From Lentisphaerota bacterium (GTDB taxonomy: Bacteria > Verrucomicrobiota > Lentisphaeria > Victivallales > Victivallaceae), in contig SUVS01000025.1 in the NCBI GenBank assembly GCA_015061885.1, positions 1-40,804 of the forward strand: a DNA stretch of 40,804 nt. Reading direction: 5' to 3'. The position numbers and the translations under genes were made by a program. Below are positions 24,416 through 33,311 of this stretch, in pieces. The notes beneath the pieces are model-generated. The model saw only the letters and a program-made list of their open reading frames with translations, ran no database searches and was not told the origin of the DNA. Position 1 is the stretch's first letter. Every line of letters begins with the position of its first letter.

Positions 24416-25965
24416 TCCGGATTGTTGAAAAATATTTGACCTTTGAAAAAGGATGCGTTTTTGCTGATTTTGAACTTGATGCCTACGCTCAACTTGATGT
24501 GGAAGTGGAGTTGGACGCTCCGGCGGAGTTGGATTTGGCACTCGGCGAAGTTGCTGCCGATGGCCGTGTGGAACGCGAACCCGGCGGCTACCGCATTATC
24601 CGCACTATGCAGAAATCCTGCCCGGCGGGCAAAAGTGCATTTGCTTTTGATTTGCCGCCGCATAAATCGCCCTATGCTTACAGCGACAGTGTTCCGCTGC
24701 CGCCCGAAGCCGACGGCAGAGAAGTTACCCCGTTCCGCTATGTGGAAATTATTGGCGGCAACGGCAAAGTCAAACTTATCCGCAAAGCATTTTACGGCGA
24801 TTTTGACGACAACGCCGCAGATTTCTGTTGCGACAACGACAATTTGAACCACATCTGGGATTTCTGCAAATATACGATGAAAGCCACTTCCGCATTCGGT
24901 TTTTATATTGACGGAGAGCGGGAGCGGCAGCCCTATGAAGGCGATGCGTTGAGCAATCTGCTGGGCGACCTCTGCTGCGGTGGTTCGGCGCTGACTGCCA
25001 AACGCACCATTGACTGGCTTCTGAAAACGCCGACCTGGTTTACCGAGTGGCAGCTTATTACGCCGTTTCTGGTCTATTATTACTGGCTTTATACCGGCGA
25101 TCAGGCAAGTGTGGATATGTGGCTGCCGGAACTGGAAAAACTGCTTGCGACATTCACTCTGCAAAGCAACAACCTTTTGCGGGATGCTACCCCGGAAGAG
25201 CTGGTCAACCGCGTCCGCCGCGACCTGATCGACTGGCCGCCGGACGAGCGGGACAACTACGAGTTGGGATTATATAACTTAACGCCCAACTGCTATTACG
25301 CCGCCGCATTGCAGATAATGGCAGAACTTACCGGCAAAAACGAATACTCCATTGTTGCGGAAAAAGTCAAAACCGCCATTCTGAAAACTTTCCGCAACGG
25401 CGAAAAGTTTATCGACAGCACGGGAAGTACCCACACGGCACTCCACAGCGTGCTTTATCCGGCATATTTCAAGATTGCTGAATTGACAAATGAAATGCGT
25501 CATATATTGCTTGATAAAGGTATGTCGTGCAGTGTCTTTACCGCCCAGTTTCTGCTGGAATACTGCTTTGATAACGGCTTGAGCGATCACGCATATAATC
25601 TGCTTTTGAGTAACGATTTGCGGAGCTACAACAATATGCTTCGGTGCGGTGCAACGATTGCCATGGAAGCGTGGGACGACACCCTCAAACCCAATCAGGA
25701 CTGGAACCACGCCTGGGGAGCCGCTCCGGCTAATCTTATCCCCCGCTGTATTGCCGGGATCAAACCGCTGGAGCCGGGATTTAAAAGGTTTACAGTAACC
25801 ACGCACCCCGGCAAGCTCAAGGAGTTTTACTGCAAACACCCTACACCGTACGGTGCAATCGAACTGGAGTTCAAACAAAGTAAATATACATTGACTGTTC
25901 CGCAAGGTACAGAAGCATACATCTCCAACGGAATATATTCCGCCGGGAAACATGTTTTGCCATAG
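24412..25965 (+). CDS. Short GH78-like alpha-L-rhamnosidase
   Basis: The 517-residue protein has a beta-rich N-terminal part (about 1-145) and an (alpha/alpha)6 barrel similar to GH78 alpha-L-rhamnosidases. The catalytic loop reads DGERERQPYEGD at 167-178. With one gap it aligns with the GH78 motif DCPxREKxGWTGD, placing D167, E171 and D178 at the conserved acidic positions. E419 in AMEAWDD fits the second conserved Glu, followed by WNHAWGAAPA and AGIKPLEPGF, which are typical of the family. It lacks the extra N-terminal domains of full-length enzymes such as the one at 36049 and has no signal peptide, so it probably acts in the cytoplasm on imported oligosaccharides. Rhamnose is the likely but unproven sugar. 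Confidence 0.82.
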   Translation: MIRIVEKYLTFEKGCVFADFELDAYAQLDVEVELDAPAELDLALGEVAADGRVEREPGGYRIIRTMQKSCPAGKSAFAFDLPPHKSPYAYSDSVPLPPEADGREVTPFRYVEIIGGNGKVKLIRKAFYGDFDDNAADFCCDNDNLNHIWDFCKYTMKATSAFGFYIDGERERQPYEGDALSNLLGDLCCGGSALTAKRTIDWLLKTPTWFTEWQLITPFLVYYYWLYTGDQASVDMWLPELEKLLATFTLQSNNLLRDATPEELVNRVRRDLIDWPPDERDNYELGLYNLTPNCYYAAALQIMAELTGKNEYSIVAEKVKTAILKTFRNGEKFIDSTGSTHTALHSVLYPAYFKIAELTNEMRHILLDKGMSCSVFTAQFLLEYCFDNGLSDHAYNLLLSNDLRSYNNMLRCGATIAMEAWDDTLKPNQDWNHAWGAAPANLIPRCIAGIKPLEPGFKRFTVTTHPGKLKEFYCKHPTPYGAIELEFKQSKYTLTVPQGTEAYISNGIYSAGKHVLP

Positions 25966-26006
25966 CAATTGGTGTGGCTCATGCTATTTGAGGAACAACA
26001 ACGCTT

Positions 26007-26924
26007 TCAAAGTGTAAAATCGGGCATTTTGCCGGTGGTTTTCTGGGCTTCTTTACGGTAACGCAGGGGCGTTATGTTCAGATTTTTTTTGAAGATACTG
26101 GAAAAATAACTGCCGCTTTCAAAGCCGCACGCGGTGGCGATCGCTTCTATGGGCATGTCGCTTTCTTTCAGCAAGGCACATGCTTTATGGATCCGGTGAT
26201 TGTTTAAAAACTGTATGGGGGCAACACCGTAAAAATTCTTGAACTCTCTGAAGAGGGTAGGGCGGGATTTACCGCATGCCTGACACATTTTCTGAACTGT
26301 CCAGTTTTTTTCACAATGCCGCGTTATCCAGCCGGCGAGTTCGCCGATGGTGGAGGGCTGAATTTTGTTGTTGGAAACGCTCTGCTCTGCCGCCTGACAG
26401 ATCAAAAGCATAAATGCCTGAAATGCCGATACCATTGCCCACTGATAGCCATTTTCTTTGCGGGATTGAAAATCGTGCATCTTCTTTAACAACTCAATAG
26501 CTTTGGCAAATTGTTCTGCATTGAGTATATTCCGTATCACTTTGCCGTTTTTATTGCAATGCGAACTGGGCGAAAGCACAAAAAGTTTTTGAAAACCAGC
26601 CGTGTGGGGCAGATCAAAAAGCGGCAGCTTGAGCTTATTGAAATCCACCTGCAAGTTGTAATAATCGAACTCGCACTCCTCGTAATTGTGGTACATGCCA
26701 GGTTCAATGACCAGCAGTTCCTGGGGCTGGAGTTTGTATGATTTTTCGCCGTAAATATGTTTGGCACTGCCGGAAACGATCAGCACGATCTCGTGAAAAT
26801 GTTCGTGCTGGTGCCGCCCCGGGGAGCCTTTGCCGAAAAGTGGTTTGACCGCCAGAGGAAATTTGTCGTTTTCAAAGACAAAATCTCCGGTGACAAGCAA
26901 GCGGTTGGATTGTGCGGTTTTCAT
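26007..26924 (-). CDS. AraC-family transcriptional regulator (module 2)
   Basis: The 305-residue protein has a cupin sensor (HQHEHFHEIVLIVSG near 38-52, then LVIEPGMYHNY) and two C-terminal helix-turn-helix motifs (KMCQACGKSRPTLFREFKNF, and AIATACGFESGSYFSSIFKK), with the closing LNITPLRYRKE. It converges on the GH78-like gene with a 41-bp gap and is divergent from the module 2 operon. Its upstream region shares an inverted repeat with that operon's promoter. No clear ribosome binding site precedes the ATG. It probably controls the DUF4838 operon in response to a glycan fragment. Confidence 0.93.
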   Translation of the reverse strand: MKTAQSNRLLVTGDFVFENDKFPLAVKPLFGKGSPGRHQHEHFHEIVLIVSGSAKHIYGEKSYKLQPQELLVIEPGMYHNYEECEFDYYNLQVDFNKLKLPLFDLPHTAGFQKLFVLSPSSHCNKNGKVIRNILNAEQFAKAIELLKKMHDFQSRKENGYQWAMVSAFQAFMLLICQAAEQSVSNNKIQPSTIGELAGWITRHCEKNWTVQKMCQACGKSRPTLFREFKNFYGVAPIQFLNNHRIHKACALLKESDMPIEAIATACGFESGSYFSSIFKKNLNITPLRYRKEAQKTTGKMPDFTL

Positions 26925-26960
26925 GCTTTTGATACTATTGTTAAAAAAAATGATATTATT

Positions 26961-27028
26961 CAGCTTGAAAAATCTCTCGTTTTACAGTACAATGTAATAT
27001 AGACACAGTTTTGAAAAAAATCAAGCTG
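26961..27028. promoter_or_regulatory. Inverted repeat flanking the module 2 operon promoter
   Basis: CAGCTTGA (26961-26968) and TCAAGCTG (27021-27028) are perfect 8-bp inverted copies 52 bp apart. The first overlaps the -35 box and the second lies in the leader. Sites on both sides of a promoter suggest looping or dual control by the divergent AraC regulator; this is inference. Confidence 0.45.
26965..26993 (+). promoter_or_regulatory. Sigma70 promoter of the module 2 operon
   Basis: TTGAAA (26965-26970), 17 bp, TACAAT (26988-26993), with a predicted start near 27000. The ~58-nt leader carries the ribosome binding site AAAGGA before the pseudopilin ATG at 27058. Confidence 0.65.
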
Positions 27029-27057
27029 CAATATAATAAAAAAGGAAAATCAAACTT

Positions 27058-27831
27058 ATGAAAAAGAGTATTTCCGCCGCCCATGGGCGGGTAAAGCTGT
27101 ACAGCTTTACCCTGATCGAACTCCTTGTTGTCATCGCCATCATCGCCATTTTAGCGGCAATGCTGCTGCCCGCACTTTCCGCCGCCCGCGAGCGGGCAAG
27201 AATTGCCAACTGTGCCGGAAACTTGAAAAATATTGGGACTGCATTTCATACATACTCTACTTTTTCAAATGACCATATTTTCGAAGGATTACACAACAAC
27301 AGTACCTGCGGTGTGGCAGCATGCGTTTGGTACATAAGGTATAATATGAGTATTGCACGGTCTGTTTTGATGCTGCTTTACAATACCGGCTGTTTCGGAC
27401 CGGTGGATATAGAGTTGAACACTTCATTCTCGGCACGTCAAAAACAGGTATTTACATCCATATCCAAAACCTATTTTCACTGCCCGAGCGAACATGCGAT
27501 CAGTGCTAATAGCCCGGAAGACAAGTGGCGTTATGCAAGCTATAACTTTTTCATTGTCAATAAAGCCGGTGCTAAAAAACATTTTTACGCCTGGGTCGGC
27601 AAAGAAGAAGAAGGAGCCCGGAGCATGGTCGGCAAAGATGAGCCGGGAAATGTTATCGGTACTGATATGATCAAAACCACAAGTGATGCTTTTGAAAGCA
27701 ACCATAACGAATTTACCAATTCATTGTGTTTGGATGGGCATGTGGAAGGCATGACATTCAAGGCTGCTGATGCGGCTAAAAACGCAAATACAACTTTTAT
27801 TCAGCTGTATCTGGATAAGCGTTCTAAATAA
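27058..27831 (+). CDS. Prepilin-type (pseudopilin) protein with long leader, H-X9-DG family
   Basis: The 257-residue protein has a 16-residue basic leader ([16 protein letters not shown]) before [12 protein letters not shown]; the residue before F+1 is Ser, not Gly. The hydrophobic helix ends [14 protein letters not shown]216-X9-DG ([12 protein letters not shown]) is intact near the C-terminus, and the central part contains CPSE, typical of this family. It is first in the module 2 operon, 45 bp before the first DUF4838 gene. The longer leader with HGRVKLYS differs from the two shorter leaders nearby (MKKR, MKFQK), which suggests leader exchange between paralogues. Confidence 0.92.
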   Translation: MKKSISAAHGRVKLYSFTLIELLVVIAIIAILAAMLLPALSAARERARIANCAGNLKNIGTAFHTYSTFSNDHIFEGLHNNSTCGVAACVWYIRYNMSIARSVLMLLYNTGCFGPVDIELNTSFSARQKQVFTSISKTYFHCPSEHAISANSPEDKWRYASYNFFIVNKAGAKKHFYAWVGKEEEGARSMVGKDEPGNVIGTDMIKTTSDAFESNHNEFTNSLCLDGHVEGMTFKAADAAKNANTTFIQLYLDKRSK

Positions 27832-27876
27832 ATTCTTGAATTTACAGCAAAGAGTAATTTTTTTCAAGGTTAAATC

Positions 27877-30567
27877 ATGCTGTTGAAGGTGTTTGCTGCA
27901 ATGATACTGCTGGGGGCTGTTCTGCCCCTTTCAGCTGATGTGGTTTTGGTTGAAAACGGCGTTGCTCAAGCTGCACTTGTGTTTGAGAGTGGCTGTAAAG
28001 AAGTTGCCAAATACGCTCAAATCTTGAATGGGTATGTAAAAAAAAGCTCCGGGGCAACGCTGCCGGTCAATGGCGAAAAACTCAAAAACACCATCAAATT
28101 GCAGATCAAGCCCGCTTTGCACAGCGATATTGAGGAATTCAGCTTTACTTTCCCCGATGCTCATACGGTGGTCATTTCCGGCGGCAGCGAAAACGGTTTG
28201 AAGTTCGGCGTTTACCGCTTTCTGGAAAAATATCTGGGCTTGCGGCGGCTTTTTCCCGGCAAGCTGGGCGACCATTTGCCGGAGCATAAAACAATAACTG
28301 TTCCGGCAAAAACTTATATTGATAAACCCGCCTATCTCTCACGCTATCTTGGCAGCGGAGCTTACACTGCCGACACCCGGGAGTATTACGACTGGATCCG
28401 CAGTTTGGGTTCCAACAATCCCCGTATCTACATGGGGCATTACCTTTTTGCCTTGCTGCCCCAAGCTGAATACGGAAAAACCCATCCGGAGTTCTATCCT
28501 GAATTCAACGGCAAACGCATAGTTCCCCAGCCGGGGCAGACCACCTTCTGGCAGCCCTGTTTTACAGCACCGGGGTTGGCGGAAGTTTTGGCAGAAAATG
28601 TTATTGCCAAGCTGAAAAAAGGCTATGATAACGAAAACAGAAATGTAAAGTTTTCTGCTGCCGATCCCCGGAAAAAAACTGTTTCCGTCGGCGTCAACGA
28701 TGCCGGGGGCTACTGCACTTGTGCCAGGTGCCGGAAAGTCAACGGCAACCGCATCAATTATGCCGGGATACCCGATATGGCACCAGCTTATATACCGCTT
28801 ATCAATAAAGTTGCCGATATTGTAACAAAAAAATATCCCGACTGCCGGATACCTTTTTTAGCTTATGCGGCAGTTGCCGAAATTCCGGCGGGAACCGGCA
28901 AACTCAACAAACGGCTGGTTCCGGAAATAACCTATGACAGTATGTACACTGCCGATCCGGTTTTGCGGGATAATTTCCGCAAAGTATTTTCGGCGTGGAG
29001 CCGATCGGTGGAAGAACTGGCATTGGGCGATTATGTTTACGGAGAACCCTTTGTTCTGCCCCGCACCAATTTCAAAGCCTTTGCCGGACAGGTCAAATGG
29101 GCGTATGAGCATGGAGCAAGACACTATTACGGCGAAAGTTATCCGGGAAAAGATTGGACAGAAGGTCCGAAACTATATTTACTCACCAAACTGTTGTGGG
29201 ATCCAACTGCTGACTGCGAGGCGATCCTCAACGGGTGGTATGTTGCCTGTGTTGGCGAAAAAGCTGCACCGTATATAAAAGAATATTTTGCCAATCTGGA
29301 AAAATTCTGGACAGAAGATGTGGTAAAAACTGCATGGTTTCAAGAAAAAAGAGTCTATCCGGCATTCGGCAACACCGCTTATCTGGAAGCATACACCCCG
29401 GAAAAACTCAATGCGAATGAAGCTCTGCTGAAAAAGTGTGCCGAGCTTGCCCAAACACCTTTGCAAAAAGCCCGTGCAGAGTATTTTCTGAAACTTTTTA
29501 TGCAGCGTAAGAGTATTATCGAGGCTTTCTGGCAGGCTCAAGCGGTACGTAAAAATGCCGCCCAACTGGATTTCTCCGACCGGATCTATGCGGCTGACTT
29601 TGACCCGCATCCCCAACATGTCAGCCACTGGCAGCGGGCAAAACGCAATGCCAAATTTCTGCGGGACAAGGTTGGCGGCATTGATTACAGCGAATGTCTT
29701 CTGATAGATGCCGAAGGTTCGGTTTCCGGGCCGTCGCTTTATGAGATACGAATACCGGTACGCAATAAACGCTCATTCCGCGTTGCAGTAAAATGCCGTG
29801 CCGAAAGTGCCATCGGCAACCGGGCAAAAGTAATGCTCCAGACCTACTGGCGCACCCCTGCCGGAAAAATGTTGAGCAACACCTACCGGGTAGTCGAAAA
29901 TCTGCCCACGCCTTACGATGACCATTGGCGGCAAATTACAGTTTACAACACCACGCCGACCGATGGTGATCTGCGTTTGTGCATAGGTTTGTGCGTTATT
30001 GGAGCAGAGAAAGGCAAAGTAAGATTTGACGATCTGGTAATTGACGCTACGCCGGTAAAGTTTCCGGATGAGGAAAAATACACTGAAACTCTTTATGATT
30101 CGGACTTTGAATCACCCCGCAGCAGATGGATATTCTGGCAATCCGGCAAAAAACAGCTGCTCCAACGGAGCCGCTCTGCCGATGGCGGCGTGAATAACAG
30201 CGGTGCACTGCTGGTTGACGCCGCCGGGGATACCGAAGGTGCCGCCGGAATATTTTTGCATACTGTCCCGCTGCAAAATGTGAAAAAACTTCTGATAAAC
30301 ACCCAGATGAAACTTTCTGCGGATACCCCGCCGGATGCCATTGGCCGAATCTCCATAGAGTATCTGGACAGCAGCAGAAAAATCATCAAATCAGATGGTA
30401 TAAAACACTCCGATTATCCGGCTGTGCGGGATGGTAAATTCCATAGGATCGCTTTTTTAAGTGAAGCACCTGCCAACGCTGCGTTCCTGAAAATATCCCT
30501 GGAAAGCCGTCGTGCGGCACCGGGTAAAATATGGTTTGATAATATAAGTATAAAAGCTATCAAATAG
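27877..30567 (+). CDS. Secreted DUF4838 / GH67-N-like carbohydrate-active protein, copy 1
   Basis: The 896-residue protein has a signal peptide (MLLKVFAAMILLGAVLPLSA), an N-terminal domain like that of GH67 alpha-glucuronidases (about 25-135, with FTFPDAHTVVISGGSENGL and GLRRLFPG), then a DUF4838 domain (about 140-420) with the hallmark VNDAGGYCTCARC: D275, C280, C282 and C285. Two C-terminal beta-sandwiches, at about 560-740 and 745-895, resemble carbohydrate-binding modules. DUF4838 proteins occur in polysaccharide loci and are presumed glycoside hydrolases; the reaction is not established. AAGG lies seven bases before the ATG. The next gene is a paralogue 11 bp downstream, so the pair is a tandem duplication. 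Confidence 0.88.
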   Translation: MLLKVFAAMILLGAVLPLSADVVLVENGVAQAALVFESGCKEVAKYAQILNGYVKKSSGATLPVNGEKLKNTIKLQIKPALHSDIEEFSFTFPDAHTVVISGGSENGLKFGVYRFLEKYLGLRRLFPGKLGDHLPEHKTITVPAKTYIDKPAYLSRYLGSGAYTADTREYYDWIRSLGSNNPRIYMGHYLFALLPQAEYGKTHPEFYPEFNGKRIVPQPGQTTFWQPCFTAPGLAEVLAENVIAKLKKGYDNENRNVKFSAADPRKKTVSVGVNDAGGYCTCARCRKVNGNRINYAGIPDMAPAYIPLINKVADIVTKKYPDCRIPFLAYAAVAEIPAGTGKLNKRLVPEITYDSMYTADPVLRDNFRKVFSAWSRSVEELALGDYVYGEPFVLPRTNFKAFAGQVKWAYEHGARHYYGESYPGKDWTEGPKLYLLTKLLWDPTADCEAILNGWYVACVGEKAAPYIKEYFANLEKFWTEDVVKTAWFQEKRVYPAFGNTAYLEAYTPEKLNANEALLKKCAELAQTPLQKARAEYFLKLFMQRKSIIEAFWQAQAVRKNAAQLDFSDRIYAADFDPHPQHVSHWQRAKRNAKFLRDKVGGIDYSECLLIDAEGSVSGPSLYEIRIPVRNKRSFRVAVKCRAESAIGNRAKVMLQTYWRTPAGKMLSNTYRVVENLPTPYDDHWRQITVYNTTPTDGDLRLCIGLCVIGAEKGKVRFDDLVIDATPVKFPDEEKYTETLYDSDFESPRSRWIFWQSGKKQLLQRSRSADGGVNNSGALLVDAAGDTEGAAGIFLHTVPLQNVKKLLINTQMKLSADTPPDAIGRISIEYLDSSRKIIKSDGIKHSDYPAVRDGKFHRIAFLSEAPANAAFLKISLESRRAAPGKIWFDNISIKAIK

Positions 30568-30578
30568 AAAGGTGAAAA

Positions 30579-33290
30579 ATGAAAAGTTTTTGCAAAAAAC
30601 TGCTGGTATCTGCGGTGATTTTTGCCGCCGGATATGGTTCTGTATCGGCAACAGATGAGTTTGTGGTGGTGGAAAACCATCAGGGTAAATGCTCGATCGT
30701 GGTGCCGGAAAATAAAGCTCGCTATACCAAATGGGCAAAGGAACTCGGTAAATATATCAAAGCAAGCAGTAAAGCTGAACTTGCCGTAAAAAGCGGCTCT
30801 GCCGACGGAGCGGTCATCAAGTTGCAGATCGACCCGGCAAAACACAGCGATATTGAAGAATTCAGCTTTACTTTCCCCGATAAAAACACCATTGTTATTT
30901 CCGGCGGTTGCGAAAACGCTTTGAAATACGGCGTTTTTCACTTTCTGGAAAAATACACCGGTCTGCGGCGTTTGTTCCCCGGCAAACTGGGCGATCATAT
31001 TCCGGAAAATGCGACCATCAAAGTCCCCCGGCAGACGGTTGTGCGTAAACCGCAATACCTTTCACGTTATCTGGGAACCGGGGCATATAAAAACGATCCG
31101 GCATTTTACGACTGGAGCCGCAGTCTGGGTGCCAACAATCCGCGTATCTGGATAAGACACTACCTCGCGGAACTGCTGCCGGTGGAAAAATACGGCAAGA
31201 CCATGCCGGAACTCTATCCTATCCACAATGGCAAACGCGTATTGCCCGCTCCTAAACAGCACACCTTCTGGCAACCGTGTTTTACCGAACCGAAACTGGC
31301 GGATGTGCTGGCTGAAAATATCATTGCCGAACTTTCTGACAACAAACGCAAGTACCCCAATATGGAAGTCAACGACAACGATCCCCGCTTGAAGACTATC
31401 GCTTTGGGAATCAACGATGCCGGCGGATTCTGCGAATGTGAACGCTGTATGAAAAATGTTCCCCAAAAACGCAACATGATCGGTAGCCGGGATTTCAGCA
31501 CAAGTTATATTGATCTGATCGGTAAAGTTGCCGACAAAGTTACTGCCGTACACCCGGACTGCAAATTGCCGTTTCTGGCATATCACAGCGTACTTAATGC
31601 CCCGAAAGACGGCAGAAAACTCAATCCGGCACTGGTTCCGGCTATTGCTTTTGACTGCATGTACACTGCCGACCCGGTGCGGCGGAGTGAATACCGCAAT
31701 CTGGTACAGGCGTGGAACAAATCACTGCCGGAACTGGGCGTATGGGATTACATCTGGGGTGGTGCATATCTGATTCCCCGTACCTTCAACAATATGATGG
31801 CAGAGCATCTGCGTTGGAACTATGCCAACGGTATCCGCCACTACTATGCAGAATTTTCTCCCGGCAAAGATTGGACCGAAGGACCTAAAGCCTATTTGAT
31901 TCTCAAAGTATTGTGGGATACCAATGTTGATAAGGATGCTGTGCTTGACGACTGGTATAATTGTGCCGTGGGCAAAGAGGCCGCTCCGTACTATAAAAAG
32001 TACTTTGAAAATATGGAAAAATTCTGGACAAAAGATGTCCTTGCCACCGACTGGTTCAAGGAAAAACGCGGCTACTCTTCTTACGGCAGCAGCGGCTACC
32101 TTGAAGCGTTCCCGCTGGAAATGCTTGCTGAAAACGAAAAACTCCTGAACGAAATGGTTGCCAAGGCCGGAACAGCTCTCCAGAAACAGCGGGCAGAATA
32201 TTTCCGGAAACTTTTCCTTGATCGCAAAAGTCAGGTTCTGGCATTCAAAAACAATCTGGAAGTAAAGAAAAATGCCGCTAAATTTGACTTTTCCAAACTG
32301 CTTTATTCTGCCAACTTTGACCCGCATCCCAAATCGTTGAGTACCTGGCAGCGGGCAGGGCGTAAAGCCAAATTCTTCCGTACCGAAACCGGCGGGGTAA
32401 ATCACACTGCGGCTCTGGGAATTGATGCTGAAGGTTCTGCCCGCGGCGGAGCGTGTTACGAAGCAAGCATAAAAGTCAACGATAAACGCAAATTCAAAAT
32501 AGTTGCCGATATGCGTGCCGACAGCGTGGAAAACAGTGCAAAAATCTATATGACCGTACAATGGCGGAACACTAAAGGCAAGATGTTGAGCAACGCCTAC
32601 CGGGTCAACGAACCGCTGCCTAAACCCTATGACAACTTCTGGCGGACATTGACCGTTTATACCGAAACACCGCCGGTGGAAACTCCGGTGCTGCTGTGCG
32701 TGGATACCGGCTTGAGCGGTTCCTTGCGGGGCAAGGTATATGTGGATAATATCCGCATTTACACGGTGCCGGAAACTATTGCCGATCTGGATAAATACAC
32801 CGTTAAACTGCTGGATCACAACTTTGACCGCAAGCCATTGCGTTGGGCCTCCTGGCAACCGAAAGGTCATCAGATCAATTTCCGGAATATGCCGAACAAA
32901 GGTCGTGAAAACAGTGCGGCAATGGTCGCTGATTTCAGCAATGACAAATTTGCCAGAGGTTCCCGCGGCAATCTTATACAGGAGTTAAATGTAAAAAACA
33001 TCAGCAAAGTTCTGGTTTCCGCATGGGTTAAAATTTCCGGCAATGCCGGCAAAGAGGCTTACGCCGGTCTGGAGGTGTCATTCAAGGATGCTTCCGGCAA
33101 AAAGATCAAAGTTCCGGCAGTCAGAGCCGAGCATCCCGCAATCCGAAACGGCAACTGGCAGCAGTTGCAGTTTACCGCCGATGTACCGGTAGATGCCGCT
33201 AAAATGCAAGCGGCGATCACGGTGCGTTATGCCGCCCCCGGCATGATCGCGTTTGATGATATAACCGTTTACGGTATGCCTAAAAAATAA
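30579..33290 (+). CDS. Secreted DUF4838 / GH67-N-like carbohydrate-active protein, copy 2
   Basis: The 903-residue paralogue of the preceding gene has a signal peptide (MKSFCKKLLVSAVIFAAGYG, then SVSA) and matches copy 1 along its whole length, for example HSDIEEFSFTFPD, GLRRLFPGKLGDH and PGKDWTEGPK. The DUF4838 core reads INDAGGFCECERC with D280, C285, C287 and C290. Copy 1 has YMGHY where this has WIRHY, and copy 1 VYGEPF where this has IWGGAY, so the two may differ in substrate. GAAAGGTG precedes the ATG. Cysteines kept in both copies suggest metal binding or disulphides. Confidence 0.88.
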   Translation: MKSFCKKLLVSAVIFAAGYGSVSATDEFVVVENHQGKCSIVVPENKARYTKWAKELGKYIKASSKAELAVKSGSADGAVIKLQIDPAKHSDIEEFSFTFPDKNTIVISGGCENALKYGVFHFLEKYTGLRRLFPGKLGDHIPENATIKVPRQTVVRKPQYLSRYLGTGAYKNDPAFYDWSRSLGANNPRIWIRHYLAELLPVEKYGKTMPELYPIHNGKRVLPAPKQHTFWQPCFTEPKLADVLAENIIAELSDNKRKYPNMEVNDNDPRLKTIALGINDAGGFCECERCMKNVPQKRNMIGSRDFSTSYIDLIGKVADKVTAVHPDCKLPFLAYHSVLNAPKDGRKLNPALVPAIAFDCMYTADPVRRSEYRNLVQAWNKSLPELGVWDYIWGGAYLIPRTFNNMMAEHLRWNYANGIRHYYAEFSPGKDWTEGPKAYLILKVLWDTNVDKDAVLDDWYNCAVGKEAAPYYKKYFENMEKFWTKDVLATDWFKEKRGYSSYGSSGYLEAFPLEMLAENEKLLNEMVAKAGTALQKQRAEYFRKLFLDRKSQVLAFKNNLEVKKNAAKFDFSKLLYSANFDPHPKSLSTWQRAGRKAKFFRTETGGVNHTAALGIDAEGSARGGACYEASIKVNDKRKFKIVADMRADSVENSAKIYMTVQWRNTKGKMLSNAYRVNEPLPKPYDNFWRTLTVYTETPPVETPVLLCVDTGLSGSLRGKVYVDNIRIYTVPETIADLDKYTVKLLDHNFDRKPLRWASWQPKGHQINFRNMPNKGRENSAAMVADFSNDKFARGSRGNLIQELNVKNISKVLVSAWVKISGNAGKEAYAGLEVSFKDASGKKIKVPAVRAEHPAIRNGNWQQLQFTADVPVDAAKMQAAITVRYAAPGMIAFDDITVYGMPKK

Positions 33291-33311
33291 GAATTTGTTG
33301 TTATTGTATCT

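Noticed and set aside
25926-26006. Possible terminator ATAGCA/TGCTAT between the convergent GH78-like and araC genes
   Set aside because: The 6-bp stem has a 14-base loop and no T-run; too weak to call.
31722-32870. Minus-strand frame of 382 codons opposite DUF4838 copy 2
   Set aside because: The plus strand encodes a family protein with a signal peptide and operon spacing; the antisense frame has no recognisable features.
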